This document shows, piece by piece, positions 7,052 through 10,905 of a stretch of DNA of 10,905 nt. The notes under the pieces were generated by a model. The model did no database searches, was not told where the DNA came from, and was given only the letters and a program-made list of their open reading frames with translations. The stretch is from assembly GCA_003520145.1 (NCBI GenBank), contig DOVJ01000068.1:1-10905 (forward strand). The letters are read 5' to 3'. Source of the stretch: Eubacterium sp. (GTDB lineage Bacteria; Bacillota; Clostridia; Lachnospirales; Lachnospiraceae). A program made the translations under genes and the position numbers. Every line of letters starts with the position of its first letter. Position 1 is the stretch's first letter.

Positions 7052-7990
7052 TCACTTTAAGCTCTTTATATTAGTCATAACCCAAAGAACAACAAGACTT
7101 ATAACACATGATATAACCGACACTATCATAAATCCATGTGGATGTGACGCCAATGGTATACCGGCAACATTCATGCCATAAGCCGAGAAGATGATCGTAG
7201 GTATAGACATAACAAGCGTGATAACCGCAAGGATCTTCATGGCAACATTCAGGTTGTTGGAAATCATCGAAGCAAAAGCATCAACCATGCTGCTTAAGAC
7301 ACCACTATATATATTCGCCATCTCGATAGCCTGCTTATTCTCGACGATTACATCATCAAGAAGATCCTCATCTTCAGGGAATCTCTTGATAAAAGGCGAC
7401 TTAAAGAGTTTCTCCATAACTGCCTCGTTCGAACGAAGAGCTGTCGTGAAGTACAACAGGGATTTTTCCAGCTTAAGAAGCTCCATAAGCTCACTGTTTC
7501 TCGTTGAAGAGTGCATCTTCGCTTCGAGAGCATCGCTCTTTTTATCTATCTCACGAAGATAAACAAGATATGTAGAAGCGGTTCTGTATAGAAGCCTCAA
7601 CACAAACTGTGATTTATATGCCGTATTAAAAGTCTTTACTCTCGCGCTTACAAAAGCACTCAGTATCGGAGTTTCCTCAGTACACACTGTAATAACATGC
7701 TTCTTTATGATAAATACCGCAAGAGGTATAGTATCATACAACTCTTTATCGGACTGCACCTGCACCGTAGGAATATTGACAAGGACCATGGTATAATTGT
7801 CCTCAATCTCTATACGCGAGCGCTCATCCTTATCGAGTGCGGAACGCATATCGTTGATGTCGATATCGTACGCCTTGGCCACATCATTTACTTCATCCTC
7901 GCTCGGATTTAGAAGAGATATCCATGTATCATCTTCCGGTGAATTCACCTTAAGAAGACTGTCATTGACAGTCTTGTAGTAATTTACCAT
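7052..7990 (-). CDS. CorA-family divalent metal-ion transporter
   Basis: 312 aa, the normal CorA length. CorA proteins are pentameric inner-membrane channels for Mg2+ (sometimes Co2+, Ni2+ or Zn2+) with a large cytoplasmic N-terminal funnel. Two C-terminal transmembrane segments are visible at about 251-271 and 286-306. They are joined by the signature YGMN (271-274) at the outer pore mouth and a short loop. The N-terminus (TWISLLNPSEDEVNDVAKAYDI) is typical of the CorA cytoplasmic domain, and a long charged helix precedes TM1. The ATG at 7990 has AAGGAGG (7996-8002) 5 nt upstream, the best ribosome binding site in the window. A 21-bp perfect dyad lies within codons 6-12. It follows the SLC13-like transporter by 14 nt, and the ribonuclease starts 12 nt after it. 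Ion specificity cannot be read from the sequence. Confidence 0.93.
   Translation of the reverse strand: MVNYYKTVNDSLLKVNSPEDDTWISLLNPSEDEVNDVAKAYDIDINDMRSALDKDERSRIEIEDNYTMVLVNIPTVQVQSDKELYDTIPLAVFIIKKHVITVCTEETPILSAFVSARVKTFNTAYKSQFVLRLLYRTASTYLVYLREIDKKSDALEAKMHSSTRNSELMELLKLEKSLLYFTTALRSNEAVMEKLFKSPFIKRFPEDEDLLDDVIVENKQAIEMANIYSGVLSSMVDAFASMISNNLNVAMKILAVITLVMSIPTIIFSAYGMNVAGIPLASHPHGFMIVSVISCVISLVVLWVMTNIKSLK
7955..7975. repeat. Perfect 10-1-10 inverted repeat inside the 5' end of corA
   Basis: Arms AAGACTGTCA (7955-7964) and TGACAGTCTT (7966-7975) flank a single base at 7965. The dyad starts about 13 nt into the corA coding frame. In RNA it can form an 8-bp stem with a 5-nt loop. In DNA it has the n-1-n symmetry seen in operators of Fur-family proteins. 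Confidence 0.85.
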
Positions 7991-7995
7991 AACTG

Positions 7996-8002
7996 CCTCC
8001 TT
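7996..8002 (-). promoter_or_regulatory. corA ribosome binding site
   Basis: AAGGAGG lies 5 nt before the corA ATG at 7990, a near-perfect Shine-Dalgarno sequence. It implies independent, efficient translation of corA within the operon, in contrast to the overlapped genes around it. Confidence 0.85.
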
Positions 8003-8004
8003 CT

Positions 8005-9114
8005 TTATCTGACCATCAGCAAAAGTATAGCTAAGAAGAAGATATTATATCCTGTAAATGTTATGACATACTTCATCTTCTTCGCTCCATTCATGCCTGA
8101 ATAAGCCTTAAAGCTTATCAGACTAGCCATGGAGGCTATGAGCGTACCAAGACCGCCCAGGTTACAGCCGATTATCAGTTTATCGTAATTCTTTGTGAAG
8201 CCCGAGAGCAACACAGCAGCAGGTACATTGCTTATCACCTGACTTAAAACAACGGAAGATAACACCTCTCTTCCCTCAGAAGAGTTCAAAACCAGATCAT
8301 ATACCTGCGGTATCCTCTTCATATTCCCTATGAATACAAAGAGAAATACAAAAGTAAGCAAAAGCGAATAATCCGCTTTCAAAAGAAGCTTCGCATCATC
8401 CCAAACACAAAATGCCACGATGATAAGAAACGTATACTCATAAGGAACAATCCTAAGAACGCTTAAGATCTCAGCCGCAAACAAGATTATATATAAAGCT
8501 ATATACAATCTCCCCTTAGGATCAACCTTGTAAGTTTCAAGTGAATAATTAATTATCTCCCGTCCCCTGCCTATCCATAAGCAGGCTGCTATCATCATAG
8601 CAAAAGACACAAGAACATAAGGTAATACAAGCACAAAGAAACTGCCGATACTCATATTGCTAAGTCCATATAGATACAGGTTCTGCGGATTACCGACAGG
8701 AGTAGCCATACTTCCAAGATTAGCTGCTATAGTCATGAGAACTACAGTATCGATTATATGCTTCTTCTGTTTGCACATAGAAAGCACCTCTATGGCAAAT
8801 GGCACGAGCGTTATAAGCGCGACATCGTTCGTTATGAGCATGGCAAAGAAAAAGCACATTACAACAAGAGCTGTTATAAGCCCCTTTACACTCTTAAGTC
8901 CCGATAAAAGCTTTCTAGAAGCAACCTCAAAGAATCCATATCGCTTCAAGCCGGCTGTTATAAGCATCATAGAGAGCAATATTCCAAGAGTTCTGATATC
9001 TGTATAATCACCATACTGCTTATCAGGCTTTATTATGCACATCGAGATCAAAGCAAGGACACACGATATGCTCATAACAGCTTCTTTTTTCAGAAAACCA
9101 ACAACTCTTTTCAT
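8005..9114 (-). CDS. SLC13 / ArsB-NhaD superfamily ion transporter
   Basis: 369 aa, very hydrophobic, with about 10-11 predicted membrane helices. Superfamily hallmarks (numbered from the GTG one codon upstream) are ITNDVAL (95-101), TPVGNPQNLYLY (139-150), SNVPAAVLLS (296-305) and NLGGLGTLIASMAS (319-332). These form the two inverted-repeat halves with NP/NVP substrate or Na+ binding hairpins. The family carries anions, arsenite or Na+/H+, and the substrate cannot be assigned here. The length and the GNPQN and LGGLGTLIAS motifs recall YbiR-like members. The frame extends one codon further to a GTG at 9117, but the ATG at 9114 overlaps the Fur-like gene's TGA by one base (TGATG) and has no good ribosome binding site, so it is probably translated by coupling. 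Pairing with a regulator in one transcript suggests the regulator controls or senses the transported ion. Confidence 0.85.
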   Translation of the reverse strand: MKRVVGFLKKEAVMSISCVLALISMCIIKPDKQYGDYTDIRTLGILLSMMLITAGLKRYGFFEVASRKLLSGLKSVKGLITALVVMCFFFAMLITNDVALITLVPFAIEVLSMCKQKKHIIDTVVLMTIAANLGSMATPVGNPQNLYLYGLSNMSIGSFFVLVLPYVLVSFAMMIAACLWIGRGREIINYSLETYKVDPKGRLYIALYIILFAAEILSVLRIVPYEYTFLIIVAFCVWDDAKLLLKADYSLLLTFVFLFVFIGNMKRIPQVYDLVLNSSEGREVLSSVVLSQVISNVPAAVLLSGFTKNYDKLIIGCNLGGLGTLIASMASLISFKAYSGMNGAKKMKYVITFTGYNIFFLAILLLMVR

Positions 9115-9527
9115 CACTCATCACACTTTTTCATGAATATATTCATGATCTGCTCATCATCCTCTATCTTACCACTTATGCGAAGTCCGTTATAGAGTAT
9201 ATTCACGAATTCTTCTCCAGTCAACTCATAGACCTTACCATTATCGAACTCTATCATGCATGAGTCATTAAAAGGACACTTCTGAGCGCAGCATGCTACC
9301 CTGAATAAGCCCTTTTCAGAGACAACACCAACCTCCTGAAGCTTGTTCACGAAGCGGTAAACAGTCGCAAGACCTATAGTTTTATCGATAGCATGCGCAG
9401 TTATATATACTTCCTTATGACAATTAAAGCCCTTCTGAAGCATCACATCAAGAAGAAGTTCTCTCTGCTTGGTGATCCTGCATCCACTTTCCTTAAGCTT
9501 TTCGATTATAATCTCTTTTTCAGTCAT
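9114..9527 (-). CDS. Atypical Fur-family transcriptional regulator with a Cys cluster
   Basis: 137 aa. The N-terminal winged helix is typical of the Fur family: GCRITKQRELLLDVML (15-30) and the recognition-helix signature LATVYRFVNKLQEVGVV (53-69). The C-terminal half is unusual. The usual HHxH/HxC metal-binding stretch and paired CxxC are missing. Instead there is CC (79-80), Cys84 and Cys90 within FRVACCAQKCPFNDSC, plus Cys16, Cys36 and Cys135. I infer a thiolate-based sensor (metal, metalloid or redox) or a regulator that has lost metal control. The ATG at 9527 has AGAGG (9533-9537) 5 nt upstream, overlapping the TAG stop of the permease. The stop overlaps the SLC13-like gene by one base, and a perfect 18-bp palindrome sits near the 3' end of this gene. 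Confidence 0.88.
   Translation of the reverse strand: MTEKEIIIEKLKESGCRITKQRELLLDVMLQKGFNCHKEVYITAHAIDKTIGLATVYRFVNKLQEVGVVSEKGLFRVACCAQKCPFNDSCMIEFDNGKVYELTGEEFVNILYNGLRISGKIEDDEQIMNIFMKKCDE
9131..9148. repeat. Perfect 18-bp palindrome just upstream of the transporter start
   Basis: The sequence reads TCATGAATA (9131-9139) followed directly by its reverse complement TATTCATGA (9140-9148). It lies inside the 3' coding end of the Fur-like gene and ends 16 nt before the SLC13-like ATG at 9114. In RNA it can fold to a 7-bp stem with a 4-nt loop. The AT-rich dyad also resembles the general form of Fur-family operators. Confidence 0.85.
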
Positions 9528-9535
9528 AATAACCT

Positions 9536-10348
9536 CTATAACATAATATCATCATTGTCTATATCCTTAAAAAACTGAGCAACATCTATCTTGCCTGCAT
9601 TAAGTATATCAAGCGACATGACACCAAATACAATCTTTTCAAAAGATATACTACAGCACACGATAACAATAGTAAATGCAAATATCGCTGCTATATCCCT
9701 CTCATCCCTTGCAGCAGCAAGCATAGTACCTATAGATACACCCTTATCAGTTATCAACTGTGCAAGAATACCTGATTTCCAGCACATATTCATAGCCTTA
9801 TGACAACCCGGAACATAACCCGGCACCTTAAGTGGCTGATATATATATACAAGCTTCCTTATCGGATTATACTTTAACTGCCTCGCCCTCTTAAGATAGT
9901 GCTGATTAGCCTTCTTAAGCCCATCAACCGTATGCTTATATATAACAGGCAAAGATAAGAAAACACTTACTTCAAAAGCGATTATTCCAAGTTCCGCCCA
10001 CAAAAGTGCAACAAGCGTCACAGTAACCATAGGAATATATCTGAAGAAGTCTATGACAGGCGTAACATAATAATCAAACTTCGGATGAAAGTGCGCATTA
10101 TAACCAAGCACCGTACCGACTATCATACCCACACCATAACCACCTGCTATACCGGTAAATGTAAAGAAAACCGCAAGGTAAAAATCCTTAGTCTTAAGCA
10201 GCTCAAGAAGTCTCTTTGCTGTCTCATAAGGACCGGCAAAGCATATCTTACCACTTACGAGGACCATGATAAGCTGCCATATAACAAGCCAGAAGGCAAT
10301 CCTTAAGAGCTTGATCCATATACTGTCCTTTTCTTTTATAACAATCAC
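9536..10348 (-). CDS. ABC-transporter permease, SsuC/TauC (nitrate/sulfonate/taurine) type
   Basis: 270 aa, with TM1 at about 14-31 and further helices giving the six-helix BPD_transp_1 fold. The family pattern is visible: FAGPYETAKRLLELL (37-51), a helix around GGYGVGMIVGTVLGY (69-83), PVIDFFRYIPMVTVTLVALLW (97-117) and the CWKSGILAQLI segment (189-199) characteristic of NitT/TauT permeases. The cytoplasmic EAA-like loop (about 143-176) is degenerate, with LKRARQLKYN where EAAxxxG is expected. No ATPase or substrate-binding protein is visible in the window; they may lie upstream of it or elsewhere. The start is a GTG overlapping the HAD stop (GTGA), with AGGA only 2 nt away, so coupling or reinitiation is likely. 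No Met lies between it and TM1, so a downstream start is unlikely. The substrate is unknown. Confidence 0.85.
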   Translation of the reverse strand: MIVIKEKDSIWIKLLRIAFWLVIWQLIMVLVSGKICFAGPYETAKRLLELLKTKDFYLAVFFTFTGIAGGYGVGMIVGTVLGYNAHFHPKFDYYVTPVIDFFRYIPMVTVTLVALLWAELGIIAFEVSVFLSLPVIYKHTVDGLKKANQHYLKRARQLKYNPIRKLVYIYQPLKVPGYVPGCHKAMNMCWKSGILAQLITDKGVSIGTMLAAARDERDIAAIFAFTIVIVCCSISFEKIVFGVMSLDILNAGKIDVAQFFKDIDNDDIML

Positions 10349-10905
10349 CTTCCTATGTACTTCGCTGCTTCAAACAGATCCTCAAGTATAACGCATGCAA
10401 GTCTATTCATCTCATCATCAGGCTTCGCCATATCAGGAACCATGATAGTATCTATACCTGCAGAAGTTGCAGAGCGAACACCGTTATACGAGTCCTCTAT
10501 GGCATACGCATCAGCTGCCTTGATCCCAAGTCCATCAAGTGCCTTAAGATATATATCAGGAGCAGGCTTGCTATTCTCAACCATATCACCAGCTATGATG
10601 ATCTCGAAGTAATCTATGAGTTCTGCGTTAGTCAGCATCCTTATAACAGAATCTCTGCTTGTGGAACTAGCAAGAGCAATCCTAAAGCCTCTTTCCTTAA
10701 GGAAGATGAGTATCTCACGAGCACCCTTCATAAGTCTTAGTTCGCCGTTCTCGGACCTTGCAAAGTAACGCCTTGTCACCTCTTCCTTGTATTCTATATA
10801 AGGAAAATCCTCACCATATCTTGCCTTAAAAACAAGAGCCGATGATTTCCTGTTAAGCCCCATACAGCTTATACAGGTTTCAAGAGGATCCTCTATTCCT
10901 ATCTC
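10345..10905 (-). CDS. HAD-superfamily hydrolase, beta-phosphoglucomutase-like (5' end outside the window)
   Basis: 186 residues are visible. The frame is open to the window edge, so the Met at 10863 is internal and the true start lies beyond 10905. The visible part begins in the helical cap (EDPLETCISCMGLNRK, matching the cap C-x-GL-N-R pattern of this group). Then follow HAD motif II in IALASSTSR (Ser/Thr phosphate contact), motif III Lys in NSKPAPDIYLKAL, and motif IV AIEDSYNGVRSA with the Mg2+-binding acids. The missing N-terminus would carry the DxDG nucleophile. Members of this subfamily (IA, variant 3) act on small sugar phosphates or related metabolites, so the substrate cannot be named. 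The stop TGA overlaps the permease start (GTGA). Confidence 0.93.
   Translation of the reverse strand, partial: EIGIEDPLETCISCMGLNRKSSALVFKARYGEDFPYIEYKEEVTRRYFARSENGELRLMKGAREILIFLKERGFRIALASSTSRDSVIRMLTNAELIDYFEIIIAGDMVENSKPAPDIYLKALDGLGIKAADAYAIEDSYNGVRSATSAGIDTIMVPDMAKPDDEMNRLACVILEDLFEAAKYIGR

Noticed and set aside
8770..8799. Bulged 10-bp hairpin in the SLC13-like gene
   Set aside because: Two 5-bp arms separated by a bulge with a 9-nt loop are not unusual, and there is no positional support.
9525..9548. Direct repeat CATAATA at 9525-9531 and 9542-9548 near the Fur-like start, as a possible operator
   Set aside because: The 7-bp AT-rich units are direct rather than inverted, and one overlaps the start codon, so they are too weak to call.
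10345..10863. HAD gene as a complete 172-aa protein starting at 10863
   Set aside because: The frame stays open to 10905 and encodes cap-domain sequence, and the essential N-terminal DxD motif is missing from the visible part, so the Met is internal.

Overview
The window looks like chromosomal DNA of a low-to-moderate GC (roughly 40% by eye) Clostridia-type Firmicute, most likely Lachnospiraceae. The basis is a fused SecDF, compact head-to-tail operons, AGGAGG-type ribosome binding sites and a CorA / SLC13-type transporter / GGDEF gene mix. This is inference from protein character, not a database match. Every convincing gene lies on the minus strand, so transcription runs from high to low coordinates. 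I see no tRNA, rRNA, CRISPR array, insertion sequence or convincing rho-independent terminator.

In transcription order, the first block (10905 down to 4026) is a tightly packed series with gaps of 15 nt or less or with overlaps. It contains a HAD-family phosphatase (5' part outside the window), an ABC-transporter permease with no visible partner subunits, an atypical Fur-family regulator, an ArsB/NhaD/SLC13-type transporter, a CorA-type metal-ion channel, a barnase-type ribonuclease made as a lipoprotein, its barstar-type inhibitor, a membrane sensor diguanylate cyclase, and diaminopimelate epimerase (dapF). The second block is secDF-recJ. It starts from a near-perfect sigma-A promoter (TTGACA, 18 bp, TATAAT) between dapF and secDF. 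That promoter shows that the longest secDF reading frame is over-extended at its 5' end.

The most interesting content is the middle. A membrane-tethered barnase with a Thr/Lys/Ala-rich linker, including an exact in-frame 30-bp tandem duplication, is translationally coupled to a barstar with altered interface residues. Next to it is a metal-themed cassette: a Fur-like protein that has lost the usual His-rich metal site and carries a Cys cluster, coupled to an SLC13-like transporter and followed by CorA. Two strong DNA palindromes, an 18-bp perfect one just before the transporter start and a 10-1-10 one just inside corA, could be operators or RNA hairpins. A third unexplained structure is a perfect 13-bp stem inside recJ.

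Several start codons were revised from the longest open frame. secDF is called at 3907, dapF at 4868, the cyclase at 6155 and the transporter at 9114. The HAD frame is open to the window edge.
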